Source of the DNA: Alistipes sp. Zagget8
GTDB lineage: Bacteria > Bacteroidota > Bacteroidia > Bacteroidales > Rikenellaceae
Direction of reading: 5' to 3'
Assembly (NCBI GenBank): GCA_001941065.1
Contig: MSHJ01000012.1
Coordinates: 1-64,000 of the forward strand
DNA length: 64,000 nucleotides
Below the pieces are notes generated by a model, which made no database searches, was not told where the DNA came from, and saw only the letters and a program-made list of their open reading frames with translations. Below are positions 34,376 through 41,995 of the stretch, piece by piece. The position numbers and the translations under genes were made by a program. The stretch's first letter is position 1, and each line of letters begins with the position of its first letter.

Positions 34376-34816
34376 ATGGAACTTAGTGTGAAACAGGTAC
34401 GGGAAGTCACCGGCCCGCTGCTCGAGGCGTTCGCGCGGCTGATGCCGCAGCTTTCGCCGCGGCTCGAGGCCCCTTCGGCCGCACGGCTGCAGGCCATCGT
34501 GGAGTCCCCCTCGGCGGCGCTCTTCGCGGCGGAGGCCGAAAGAGGCATCCGGGGGCTGCTGACCCTCGTGTGGTACGACGTGCCGTCAGGCCGCAAGGCG
34601 TGGATCGAGGATGTGGTGGTCGATGCCGAAGCCCGCGGAACGGGGGCGGGACGTGCACTCGTGGCCGCTGCGCTGGAGCATGCGGCTGTCATTGGAGCGG
34701 GGAAGGTCCTGCTGACCTCCAATCCTGCGCGGGAGGCCGCGCGGGCGCTCTACCGTAAAATGGGATTCGAAGAGGCCGCAACGACGGTCTTTGCTATTAA
34801 AACAGATGCGAAATGA
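34376..34816 (+). CDS. GNAT-family N-acetyltransferase
   Basis: 146 residues. GNAT motif A is clear: WIEDVVVDAEARGTGAGRALVAAALEHA, with the acetyl-CoA pyrophosphate-binding R-G-T-G-A-G, followed by LLTSNPAREAARALYRKMGFEEA (motif B). The substrate cannot be inferred. It begins a three-gene operon. Its stop overlaps the ATG of the AsmA-like gene (ATGA at 34813-34816), indicating translational coupling. Confidence 0.9.
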   Translation: MELSVKQVREVTGPLLEAFARLMPQLSPRLEAPSAARLQAIVESPSAALFAAEAERGIRGLLTLVWYDVPSGRKAWIEDVVVDAEARGTGAGRALVAAALEHAAVIGAGKVLLTSNPAREAARALYRKMGFEEAATTVFAIKTDAK

Positions 34817-37476
34817 AAAAGTTCGTGAAAATCGCGGCCGTCGTGGTGGCCGCCATTCTGGTGATTGCCCTCGTCGTGCCGATTGCGTTGCGGGGTAAGA
34901 TTGCCGACATCGTGAAGCGCGAGGCCAACGGGATGCTCGCGGCGAAACTGGATTTCGAGAAACTCGACATCAGCCTGCTGCGCCATTTCCCGAACGCTTC
35001 GCTGGAGCTGAAGGGGCTCACGCTGGTGGGCGTGGACCGTTTCGAGGGCGACACGATCGTCGCCGCGCAGCGGATTTCGGTGGTCGTCAACCTGATGTCG
35101 CTGTTCGGCGACAGCGGGTTCGAGGTGACCAAGGTGATTCTCTCGTCGCCGGCCGTGCATGCGCACAAACTGGCCGACGGAGCCGTCAACTGGGACGTGA
35201 TGAAACCGTCGGACGAGCCCGCGGAGGAGACTCCCGCCGAAGAGTCGTCCGAACCCTCGTCGTTCCGCCTTTCGGTCCGCGATTTCCGGATTTCGGACGC
35301 CGCGATCCGCTACGAGGACGATTCGACGAACATGCGCTTTTCGACCGTGCCCCTTTCGCTGCGCCTGCGGGGCAACATGTCGGCCGAGCGCACCGATCTC
35401 GACCTGCGGCTCACGGCGCGGGACCTGCGCTTCGTTTCGGGCGGCATTCCGCTGCTGAGCGGCGCCGAGGCGGAGCTCGTCGCGGTGATCGACGCCGACC
35501 TGGCGAACAACCGCTTTACCTTCTCGCGCAATACGCTGCGGCTGAACGCCATTTCGGTGGGCCTCGACGGCTGGGTCGAACTGCGTGACGATGCCGTGGC
35601 CATGGACCTCACGGCGGGCTGCGACAAGGTGCAGTTCAAGGACGTGCTGTCGCTCATTCCGGCGTTCTACACCCGGGAATTCAAAAACCTCACGGCGGGC
35701 GGCGAGCTCTCGATGGCCCTTTGGGCCAAGGGCGAGATGCGCGGTTCGGTGCTTCCGGCCTTCGAGTTGAAAACCGAGGTCCGCGACGGCAGTTTCCAGT
35801 ACTCCTCGCTTCCGAAGGCCGTGACCGGCATCAACATCGCCGCCAAGGTCTCGAACCCCGGCGCCGTGATGGACAAAACGGTCGTGGACCTCTCGAAATT
35901 CGGACTTAAGATGGCCGGGAACTCCGTTTCGGCGACATTCTATGCCACGAACCTCGTCAGCGACCCCGTATTCCGCGCCACGGCTGCCGGCCGTGTCGAC
36001 CTGGGGGCCGTGAAGGAGGTCTATCCGCTGGAGAAAGGTGTCGAACTGGGCGGCCAGATTGCCGCGGACCTGAAAGTCTCGGGCCGTATGTCCGACATCG
36101 AGAAGAACCGTTACGAAAAACTCGGGGCGCAGGGAACCTTCACCGTCGAGGAGCTGGGGCTGACGCTCCCGAGCCTGCCGGCGGTGCATATCCGTCGCGC
36201 CGCGGCCACCATCACGCCCGCCGCGATGACCCTCGGCGAGTTCGGGGTGACGGTCGGCAGGAGCGACCTCTCGGCCAATGGCCAGCTGACCAACTACATC
36301 GGCTACCTGCTGCGGGGCGACATGCTCTCGGGGCGGCTCTATGTGAAATCCGAACTCCTCGACCTGAACGAAATCATGGACGCCATGCCTGCCGCGGAAG
36401 GGGAGGCCGCAGCCGAAGAGGCTCCTGCCGAACCGATGCGGGCCATCGAGGTTCCGCGCAACCTGAACCTCTCGCTCAACACCGACCTGCGCAAGGTGCT
36501 CTTCGGGAAGATGACGGTCAGCGACATTTCGGGCGAGATGAGTCTCTCCGGCGGAGCGCTGTCGCTCAACCGGCTGGCGCTGGGCATCTTCGGCGGCAAG
36601 GCCACGGCTTCGGGCAGTTACTCGACGGCGGCCGATCCGGCGAAACCCGCGCTGAAACTCAACGCCAACATTGCGGGAGCCTCGTTCCAGAAGACTTTCG
36701 AGGAGCTGGAGATGGTGCAGAAACTCGTGCCGATCTTCTCCAAGACCGGCGGCGACTACTCGCTGTCGCTCGATATGCATACCCTGCTCGACGGGCAGAT
36801 GTCGCCCGACCTGCAGACCCTCACCGCCACGGGCGAACTCAAATCGGCTAATATCCATGTGCAGAATATCGAGGCGTTCGACGCGCTGGCCAAAGCGCTG
36901 AACAACGACGACCTGCGGAAAATCGAGGCCAAGGACGTGGCGATCCGTTTCGCCATTAAGGACGGCCGCATCACCACGCAGCCCTTCGACCTGAAACTGG
37001 GCAACGTCGGCATCAACCTTTCGGGCTCCACGGGGCTCGACCAGACCATCGACTACACGGCCAAGGTGGCCGTTCCGGGCGGCAAGACCCTGCAGTCTAT
37101 CGGCGTGGGTATCGGCGGCACGTTCTCCTCGCCCAAGATCACGCTCGGCGTGAAGGAGGCGGCCGAGGAGGCGGTGAAGAACGTCGTCAACGAACAGATT
37201 CAGAAGCTCACCGGCAGCGAGTCGCTCTCGGAGGAGATTCAGAAGCAGGCCGAGAACCTCCGTGCGGAGGCGAAGCGGGCCGGAGAAAAGCTCGTCGAAG
37301 CGGCTGAAAATCAGCGGACCAAACTGGTCGAAGAGGCTTCGAAGAAGGGGGCTCTGGCTAAGCTCGCCGCTGAGAAAGCCGGGGATAAACTGGTGTCCGA
37401 GGCGGAGAAACAGGCCGAAAAACTCGAGGCCGAGGCCGAGAAGCAAATCGAAAAACTCACGGCGAAAAAGGAATAA
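34813..37476 (+). CDS. AsmA-family protein with C-terminal charged coiled coil
   Basis: 887 residues. A single N-terminal transmembrane anchor (VVAAILVIALVVPIALRG) is followed by the AsmA N-terminal domain (IVKREANGMLAAKLDFEKLDISLLRHFPNASLELKGLTL) and a long repetitive beta region up to the AsmA C-terminal signature (NVGINLSGSTGLDQTIDYTAKVAVPGG). AsmA-like proteins are thought to form periplasmic bridges that move phospholipid between the membranes. Unusually, about 100 residues of K/E/A-rich heptads (roughly 785-887; for example AEKAGDKLVSEAEKQAEKLEA) extend beyond the family domain, enough for a long coiled coil. It lies between gnat and lysO. Confidence 0.88.
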   Translation: MKKFVKIAAVVVAAILVIALVVPIALRGKIADIVKREANGMLAAKLDFEKLDISLLRHFPNASLELKGLTLVGVDRFEGDTIVAAQRISVVVNLMSLFGDSGFEVTKVILSSPAVHAHKLADGAVNWDVMKPSDEPAEETPAEESSEPSSFRLSVRDFRISDAAIRYEDDSTNMRFSTVPLSLRLRGNMSAERTDLDLRLTARDLRFVSGGIPLLSGAEAELVAVIDADLANNRFTFSRNTLRLNAISVGLDGWVELRDDAVAMDLTAGCDKVQFKDVLSLIPAFYTREFKNLTAGGELSMALWAKGEMRGSVLPAFELKTEVRDGSFQYSSLPKAVTGINIAAKVSNPGAVMDKTVVDLSKFGLKMAGNSVSATFYATNLVSDPVFRATAAGRVDLGAVKEVYPLEKGVELGGQIAADLKVSGRMSDIEKNRYEKLGAQGTFTVEELGLTLPSLPAVHIRRAAATITPAAMTLGEFGVTVGRSDLSANGQLTNYIGYLLRGDMLSGRLYVKSELLDLNEIMDAMPAAEGEAAAEEAPAEPMRAIEVPRNLNLSLNTDLRKVLFGKMTVSDISGEMSLSGGALSLNRLALGIFGGKATASGSYSTAADPAKPALKLNANIAGASFQKTFEELEMVQKLVPIFSKTGGDYSLSLDMHTLLDGQMSPDLQTLTATGELKSANIHVQNIEAFDALAKALNNDDLRKIEAKDVAIRFAIKDGRITTQPFDLKLGNVGINLSGSTGLDQTIDYTAKVAVPGGKTLQSIGVGIGGTFSSPKITLGVKEAAEEAVKNVVNEQIQKLTGSESLSEEIQKQAENLRAEAKRAGEKLVEAAENQRTKLVEEASKKGALAKLAAEKAGDKLVSEAEKQAEKLEAEAEKQIEKLTAKKE

Positions 37477-37481
37477 CCCGA

Positions 37482-38399
37482 ATGCTTGTAATTTTTGCCG
37501 TCATCATCGGAGGCATCGTGACGGGGCGTCTGCTTATCGGCCGGCGCCTCGCCTTTGTGCAGCGGATTATCACCGTCACCATTTGGGCCCTGCTGTTCCT
37601 GCTGGGCGTCGAGGTCGGCTCCGACCCCGCGGTCGTGGGCTCCCTGGCGACGCTCGGAACAGCCGCGCTGGCGATTTTCGCCTTTTCCGTCGCGGGGAGC
37701 ATCTTCGCCGCATGGCTCCTTTGGCGGCGGATTCGCGGCCGCGCCGTGCCTGCGGACGAAGGGGAGGAGGCCGCCGACGGACGGGTCTCCACCTGGACGG
37801 CCCTTTGCGGCAGTCTCGTGATCGTCGCTTTCTTCGTGGCGGGATGCGCCGCGGGGCTTCTGACGCCGCTCGATACCGCCGGGTCGCGGGTCAGCACCTA
37901 TGTGCTCTATGCGCTGATGTTCTGCGTCGGCGTGACGCTGGGCAACGACCGCACGCTGGCCGGACGTATCCGGCGGCTCGATCCGCGGCTGGCGCTGCTG
38001 CCCGTCGCCACCGCCGTCGGAACGCTCGCCGGGGCCGCCCTGGCGGCTCCGCTGCTCGCCGCGTGGTCGCTCACCGATACGCTGGCCGTGGGCGCGGGAT
38101 TCGGCTACTATTCGCTTTCGAGCATCTTCATCGCCGATCTCCGGGGACCCGAACTGGCCACGATTGCCCTGCTGTGCAACGTCATGCGCGAGATTTTCAC
38201 CCTGCTGGCCGCGCCGCTCGTGGCACGCTGGTGCGGGCCGCTGGCCGCGGTGTCGATCGGCGGGGCGACGACTTTCGACACGACGCTTCCGATTATCACG
38301 CAGTCGGCCGGACGCCCCTATGCCGTGGTGTCGGTCTTCCACGGCTGTGCGCTCGATTTCAGCGTCCCGTTTCTGGTGACGTTCTTCTGTACGCTATAA
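37482..38399 (+). CDS. lysO: LysO-family lysine exporter
   Basis: 305 residues with about nine hydrophobic helices. The N-terminus (IIGGIVTGRLLIGRRLAFVQRIITVTIWALLFLLGVEVG) and GAGFGYYSLSSIFIADLRGPELATIALLCNVMREIFTLLAAPL match LysO (DUF340). In E. coli LysO exports lysine and its toxic analogue thialysine. Conserved acidic residues in helices, proposed for proton coupling, are present (for example the Glu in LLGVEVGSD). It lies 5 bp after the AsmA-like gene; no lysine riboswitch is visible, because it is internal to the operon. Confidence 0.85.
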   Translation: MLVIFAVIIGGIVTGRLLIGRRLAFVQRIITVTIWALLFLLGVEVGSDPAVVGSLATLGTAALAIFAFSVAGSIFAAWLLWRRIRGRAVPADEGEEAADGRVSTWTALCGSLVIVAFFVAGCAAGLLTPLDTAGSRVSTYVLYALMFCVGVTLGNDRTLAGRIRRLDPRLALLPVATAVGTLAGAALAAPLLAAWSLTDTLAVGAGFGYYSLSSIFIADLRGPELATIALLCNVMREIFTLLAAPLVARWCGPLAAVSIGGATTFDTTLPIITQSAGRPYAVVSVFHGCALDFSVPFLVTFFCTL

Positions 38400-38458
38400 C
38401 AAAGGGTCGAAGCGTTGATCCGGTTTTGATATGCATTTCCTGCCACCGCCCATAAACC

Positions 38459-38508
38459 GGGCTTCTTAAGCCCGTGGTTTTGGGTACCTTTTGCCATCAA
38501 AAGGTACA
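38459..38508. repeat. double-hairpin intergenic element
   Basis: Two adjacent perfect inverted repeats: 7-bp arms at 38459-38465 and 38469-38475 with a 3-nt loop (extended by an imperfect AAACC/GGTTT), and 10-bp arms at 38485-38494 and 38499-38508 (gtaccttttg/caaaaggtac) with a 4-nt loop. They lie between two convergent genes and may act as a bidirectional terminator, although no T run follows. The dense structure looks like a dispersed intergenic repeat rather than a simple terminator. Confidence 0.55.
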
Positions 38509-38522
38509 TCAGGAAGAAAAAG

Positions 38523-38807
38523 CTATTTTTTGATATAGGTCTGTAACGCCTCGACATATTCGGCGAAGGCGTCGCGTCCGACGGCGGTGATCCGGCACAC
38601 CGTGCAGGGCATCTTTCCCCGGAAGGTCTTTTCGACCTCGATGTAGCCGGCTTTTGCGAGTTTGTCCAGCTGCACCGAGAGGTTGCCTGCCGTGGCTCCG
38701 GTCTGCTGCCGGATGAAGACGAAGTCGGCGCTCTCGACCCCGATGAGAATCGAGACGACGGCCAGCCTCAGTTCGGAGTGCAGCAGGGGATTGAGGTCTC
38801 TGAACAT
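38523..38807 (-). CDS. small winged-helix transcriptional regulator (HTH_34-like)
   Basis: 94 residues, a single winged helix-turn-helix domain: LNPLLHSELRLAVVSILIGVESADFVFIRQQTG, recognition region ATAGNLSVQLDKLAKAGYIEVEKTFRGKMPCTVCRITAVGRDAF. It belongs to the MarR/ArsR-like PF13601 type common in Bacteroidetes. Two cysteines, MPCTVC, near the wing could sense metal or redox state, but that is speculative. It is the last gene of a four-gene membrane-protein operon; a palindrome in the operon promoter (40336-40350) is a candidate operator. Confidence 0.88.
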   Translation of the reverse strand: MFRDLNPLLHSELRLAVVSILIGVESADFVFIRQQTGATAGNLSVQLDKLAKAGYIEVEKTFRGKMPCTVCRITAVGRDAFAEYVEALQTYIKK

Positions 38808-38811
38808 CGTG

Positions 38812-39402
38812 TTATCGTTCCGGATGGTTCGACGTATGGTTGAGGATGTGGCCCGGGACGATCATCATCACCACGAATCCCACGATGAAGAGCAGCGGCT
38901 GCCACATATTGCCGACGAGCATCGTGAGCGGGGCGAGGACGATGGCCGCGGTGCCTCCGGCGACGGCGGGCGTGAAGCGGATGATCAACCCCGTCACGGC
39001 GGTCCCCATGCCCATGATGAGCAGGATGATGAAGAGTATCGGCAGGCGGATGGGCGTGAAGAGCGTCAGCAGGCTGACGAACATGGCGGTAAGCCCCATC
39101 ACGAACCAGACGTTCCCGATCACGCGGTCGACGAACGTGCGGGCCTCGCCTTCGGTGCGTTTTCCGCGCATGAGCCACATCAGCAGCCATCCCAGCACGG
39201 GCAGCAGCAGCCACAGGAAATTCCAGCGCGGGTCCTGAAACCCGACGACGGCGCCCCATACGACGAGCGTCGTCAGGACGGTGGCGTATCCCCATGCCAG
39301 CAGCGGGCGTCCCGAGTTGCGGACGATGCGGCTGCGGGTGTTTTCGATCATGCGGCCGATGAGCTCCAGGCTCTCGGCGGCTTCCAGTTTACGGTCTTCC
39401 AT
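38812..39402 (-). CDS. membrane protein, paralogue of the preceding gene product
   Basis: 196 residues from the ATG at 39400-39402 (MEDRKLEAAESLELIGRMIENTRSRI). An upstream ATG would overlap the preceding gene and is rejected. A soluble N-terminal helix of about 30 residues is followed by five or six hydrophobic helices (for example LAWGYATVLTTLVVWGAVVGF, FLWLLLPVLGWLLMWLM). The N-terminal helix is shared with the product of the preceding gene (SLELI-RMI--TR). No enzyme motif is visible. The genes are 4 bp apart. It could be a membrane sensor or scaffold working with the winged-helix protein encoded next to it. Confidence 0.72.
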   Translation of the reverse strand: MEDRKLEAAESLELIGRMIENTRSRIVRNSGRPLLAWGYATVLTTLVVWGAVVGFQDPRWNFLWLLLPVLGWLLMWLMRGKRTEGEARTFVDRVIGNVWFVMGLTAMFVSLLTLFTPIRLPILFIILLIMGMGTAVTGLIIRFTPAVAGGTAAIVLAPLTMLVGNMWQPLLFIVGFVVMMIVPGHILNHTSNHPER

Positions 39403-39406
39403 GGTG

Positions 39407-40033
39407 TTATCGGTTTTCCGAAGCCCCTGCGGCGTCGCGTTTGACTTGTCTTTTGAGTGCGTATCCTGAGCCTGCAAGCCCGACGAGGACCGCCACGGCG
39501 AACAGAATCAGGTTTCCGTCGGGATTGGGATGGTTGAACCAGGAGTTTCGGATAATGCTGAAACTTATCGGTAGCAGTAAGCCCGATGCAAAGCGCATGT
39601 ATTTGTTGCTGATCACAGTCCCCGAAATGTAGAGTCCCGCGCTGATCAGCAGCAGGGCGGGGAACAGCGGATCGACAGGCCATTCCCGCTCCATGCAGAT
39701 CACGAAGGTCGAGAATGCGAGGAGCGCTGAAATGCATCCCCATATCTGTTCCAGCAGGCGGTCGGTGTAGCTTTTGACCTGCGTTGCGCGGCGGCGGCAG
39801 TCCCAGCGGGTGATGCCCCATCCGGCGGCCAGCGCGGGCAGCCACAGCCATTGCCAGGCGCGGCTGTCGGTGAAGGTGAGCAGGAAGAAAATCCCGACGG
39901 CGGTTACGGCGAGCAAGTATCCCCATAGGATGAAGAGGTTGCTGCTGCCCGACGAAAGGCTGCGGCGCGTGTCGCGGATCATCCGCTGGATGAGTTCGAG
40001 ACTTTGGTCGGCGTTGAGGTTTTTGTTGTCCAT
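39407..40033 (-). CDS. membrane protein with conserved N-terminal SLELI helix
   Basis: 208 residues from the ATG at 40031-40033 (MDNKNLNADQSLELIQRMIRDTRRSL); the frame is open 140 codons upstream but only as an antisense-type extension across the promoter. Six hydrophobic helices are predicted (for example LFILWGYLLAVTAVGIFFLLTF, PALLLISAGLYISGTVI). Its first 30 residues align with the next gene product, suggesting an old duplication of one conserved cytosolic helix plus membrane core. It carries no recognisable domain. It lies 11 bp after the 2TM protein gene. Confidence 0.72.
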   Translation of the reverse strand: MDNKNLNADQSLELIQRMIRDTRRSLSSGSSNLFILWGYLLAVTAVGIFFLLTFTDSRAWQWLWLPALAAGWGITRWDCRRRATQVKSYTDRLLEQIWGCISALLAFSTFVICMEREWPVDPLFPALLLISAGLYISGTVISNKYMRFASGLLLPISFSIIRNSWFNHPNPDGNLILFAVAVLVGLAGSGYALKRQVKRDAAGASENR

Positions 40034-40044
40034 CGTATTGTTTT

Positions 40045-40278
40045 TTAGCGGTTGCGGTAGTCGTCTTCGTCGTCCCAGCCGAACAGGTAGTGGACGAGCG
40101 AGAGCAGGATGCTCAGTCCCCACCCGGCAATGACCCAGACCACCCACCAGTGGTGGGGCGTGGTGTACCAGTTGACGAAGGCGAGGAAGGCGCAGACCGC
40201 GAAGTAAGTCGTGACGCGGCGGCTGAACCGGCGTGCGAAAAGGCGGCGTTTGTCGGTGTCGGCGGGGATGATTTCCAT
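40045..40278 (-). CDS. 2TM-domain protein, first gene of the wHTH/membrane operon
   Basis: 77 residues from the ATG at 40276-40278 (MEIIPADTDKRRLFARRFSRRVTTYFAVCAFLAFVNW). Two transmembrane helices are separated by a short loop with histidines (NWYTTPHHWWVVWVIAGWGLSILLSLVHYLFGWDDEDDY). This is the 2TM domain (PF13239), a small family found near histidine kinases and regulators in Bacteroidetes, of unknown role. A start further upstream would run through the promoter and is rejected. Confidence 0.8.
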   Translation of the reverse strand: MEIIPADTDKRRLFARRFSRRVTTYFAVCAFLAFVNWYTTPHHWWVVWVIAGWGLSILLSLVHYLFGWDDEDDYRNR

Positions 40279-40322
40279 GGTTTTTCGGTTTTGCGGGCGG
40301 GGCCCTGTTCTTAAATCTATTG

Positions 40323-40353
40323 CAAATGTAAAGTAGTTTATATAATAAACCAA
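40323..40353 (-). promoter_or_regulatory. promoter of the 2TM/wHTH operon
   Basis: Minus strand TTG (complement of 40351-40353), 20-bp spacer, TACATTTG (complement of 40323-40330): an exact consensus promoter, about 45 nt before the start codon at 40278. Confidence 0.75.
40336..40350. promoter_or_regulatory. palindromic candidate operator inside the 2TM/wHTH promoter
   Basis: GTTTATATAATAAAC: 6-bp perfect arms (GTTTAT/ATAAAC) with a 3-nt centre, filling the spacer between the -33 and -7 elements. A repressor bound here would block polymerase. The winged-helix protein encoded by the operon is the obvious candidate. Confidence 0.5.
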
Positions 40354-40527
40354 ATTTTAAGCCGGAAATTTTCCGAAAAAATCGGATACATATATTTATG
40401 AAGCAGCGGGGTGGAGCGTGCAGGGGGAGATGCCGTATTTTGACAGACGATTGCATTTTTTGACTGACTTGGCCTCCGATAGTTTATTTTATCGATTAAG
40501 TAAGTTCTAACTCCGGCGAAAAAATGT

Positions 40528-40535
40528 TAAATTTG
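40528..40535 (+). promoter_or_regulatory. -7 box of the SGNH esterase operon
   Basis: TAAATTTG, 24 nt before the ATG at 40560; no good TTG at 19-21 bp upstream. Confidence 0.45.
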
Positions 40536-40559
40536 CAGAAACCCGAACGAAAACCAGCT

Positions 40560-41966
40560 ATGAAAAAAATGCTCTTGCTCCTCTTCGGCCTTGCGGCGGC
40601 GTGGAGCGTTGCGGCGAAGGTCGCCCTTCCCGATGCCATCGGCAGCAACATGGTGTTGCAGCAGAATACCGACGCGAAACTCTGGGGCTGGGCCGATCCG
40701 CACGCCGCGGTGAAGGTCGAGGCCTCGTGGGGTGCGAAGGCAACCGTGAAAAGCGATGCCGACGGGCGTTGGATGGTGACGCTGAAGACCCCCGCCGGCA
40801 GTTACGATCCGCAGCGGATCACCGTCGTGAGCGGTGACAAACGGGTGCTGGACAACGTGCTCATCGGCGAGGTGTGGTTTTGCAGCGGCCAGAGCAATAT
40901 GGATATGCCCCTCGGCGGTTACTGGAACGGCCTGGTCGAGGGCGGCAATGAGATTATCGCCTGCGCCGATGCGCAGCGCGGCCGCATCCGCTTCCTGAAA
41001 GTGGCCTATTCGCAGGGCTATACGCCGCAGGAGCGTGTTCCGGGCGTCTGGAACGAGTTCACCTCGGCCACCGCCGCACGGTGCAGCGCCACGGCTTATT
41101 TCTTCGCCGAGATGCTCTCGCGGGCGCTGGATGTCCCGGTCGGGGTGATCGACAGTTCGTGGGGCGGCAGCCGCATCGAGTGCTGGACCCCGCGCGAGGC
41201 GCTGGAAGCCTATCCCGACATCGACCTTTCGGAGAAAGCCATTGCCGATCAGCCCGACTATATGCGTCCGATGGCCATGTACAACGCCATGGTCTATCCC
41301 CTGACCTCCTATACCGTCCGCGGATTCCTCTGGTATCAGGGCGAGTCGAACATCGGCCGCCACACGGAGTATGCCGCGCGGATGGCCGACATGGCGGCCC
41401 GTTGGCGTGCGCAGTGGGGACTGGGCGAACTGCCGTTCTATTTCGTCGAGATCGCTCCCTTCGGCTACGGCAACGGACTGTCGCCCTACCTGCGCGAGGC
41501 GCAGTGCCGGGCGCAGTCGCTGATTCCGAACAGCGGCATGGTCTCGACCAACGACCTGGTGCTTCCCTGTGAGGAGGGAAACATCCATCCCCGCGACAAG
41601 CGCAGCGTGGGCCGGCGGCTGGCTTTCTGGGCCCTGAACCGCACCTACGGGATGAAGGACGTGGCGTGCGAGAACATGCAGTTCCGCGCGATGGAAATCC
41701 GGGACGGCAAAGCTTACCTTTCGTTCGATAATACTTTCGGCGGCTTCGGCCGGGCGTTCGACCTGAGGGGCTTCGAGATTTGCGGCGCCGACCGGGTGTT
41801 CCGTCCCGCGCAGGTGCATTTCGAGGGCAACGAGCGGTTGATCGTCTTCCTGCCCGACATTCCCGAACCGGTGGCCGTGCGCTACGGCTTCCGCGACTTT
41901 CAGCCGGGCAATGTGGTCAACACCCGCGAACTGCCCCTCGTGCCGTTCCGCACCGACGATTTTTAA
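40560..41966 (+). CDS. sialate O-acetylesterase-type SGNH hydrolase (copy 1)
   Basis: 468 residues from the ATG at 40560, which opens a signal peptide (MKKMLLLLFGLAAAWSVAA); an ATG 36 bp upstream overlaps the promoter box and is rejected. An N-terminal beta-sandwich (IGSNMVLQQNTDAKLWGWADPHAAVKV) precedes the SGNH core: nucleophile Ser in GEVWFCSGQSNMDM, the block III-like WYQGESNIGRH, and the catalytic Asp/His region in NIHPRDKRSVG. It is a periplasmic esterase for O-acetyl groups on sialic acid or on plant glycans such as xylan or pectin. The next gene is a close paralogue. Confidence 0.88.
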   Translation: MKKMLLLLFGLAAAWSVAAKVALPDAIGSNMVLQQNTDAKLWGWADPHAAVKVEASWGAKATVKSDADGRWMVTLKTPAGSYDPQRITVVSGDKRVLDNVLIGEVWFCSGQSNMDMPLGGYWNGLVEGGNEIIACADAQRGRIRFLKVAYSQGYTPQERVPGVWNEFTSATAARCSATAYFFAEMLSRALDVPVGVIDSSWGGSRIECWTPREALEAYPDIDLSEKAIADQPDYMRPMAMYNAMVYPLTSYTVRGFLWYQGESNIGRHTEYAARMADMAARWRAQWGLGELPFYFVEIAPFGYGNGLSPYLREAQCRAQSLIPNSGMVSTNDLVLPCEEGNIHPRDKRSVGRRLAFWALNRTYGMKDVACENMQFRAMEIRDGKAYLSFDNTFGGFGRAFDLRGFEICGADRVFRPAQVHFEGNERLIVFLPDIPEPVAVRYGFRDFQPGNVVNTRELPLVPFRTDDF

Positions 41967-41995
41967 CTTGAAACCCCTAACATAACCCGAATGAC

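Noticed and set aside
34750..37446. A ~900-codon open frame antisense to the AsmA-like gene
   Set aside because: It is His/Arg/Val-rich low-complexity sequence with no recognisable domain; the plus-strand frame has the AsmA signatures and coupled starts.
38318..38557. A short minus-strand open frame through the double-hairpin element
   Set aside because: It runs through the LysO 3' end and two hairpins, has no start context and no domain; more likely a repeat than a gene.
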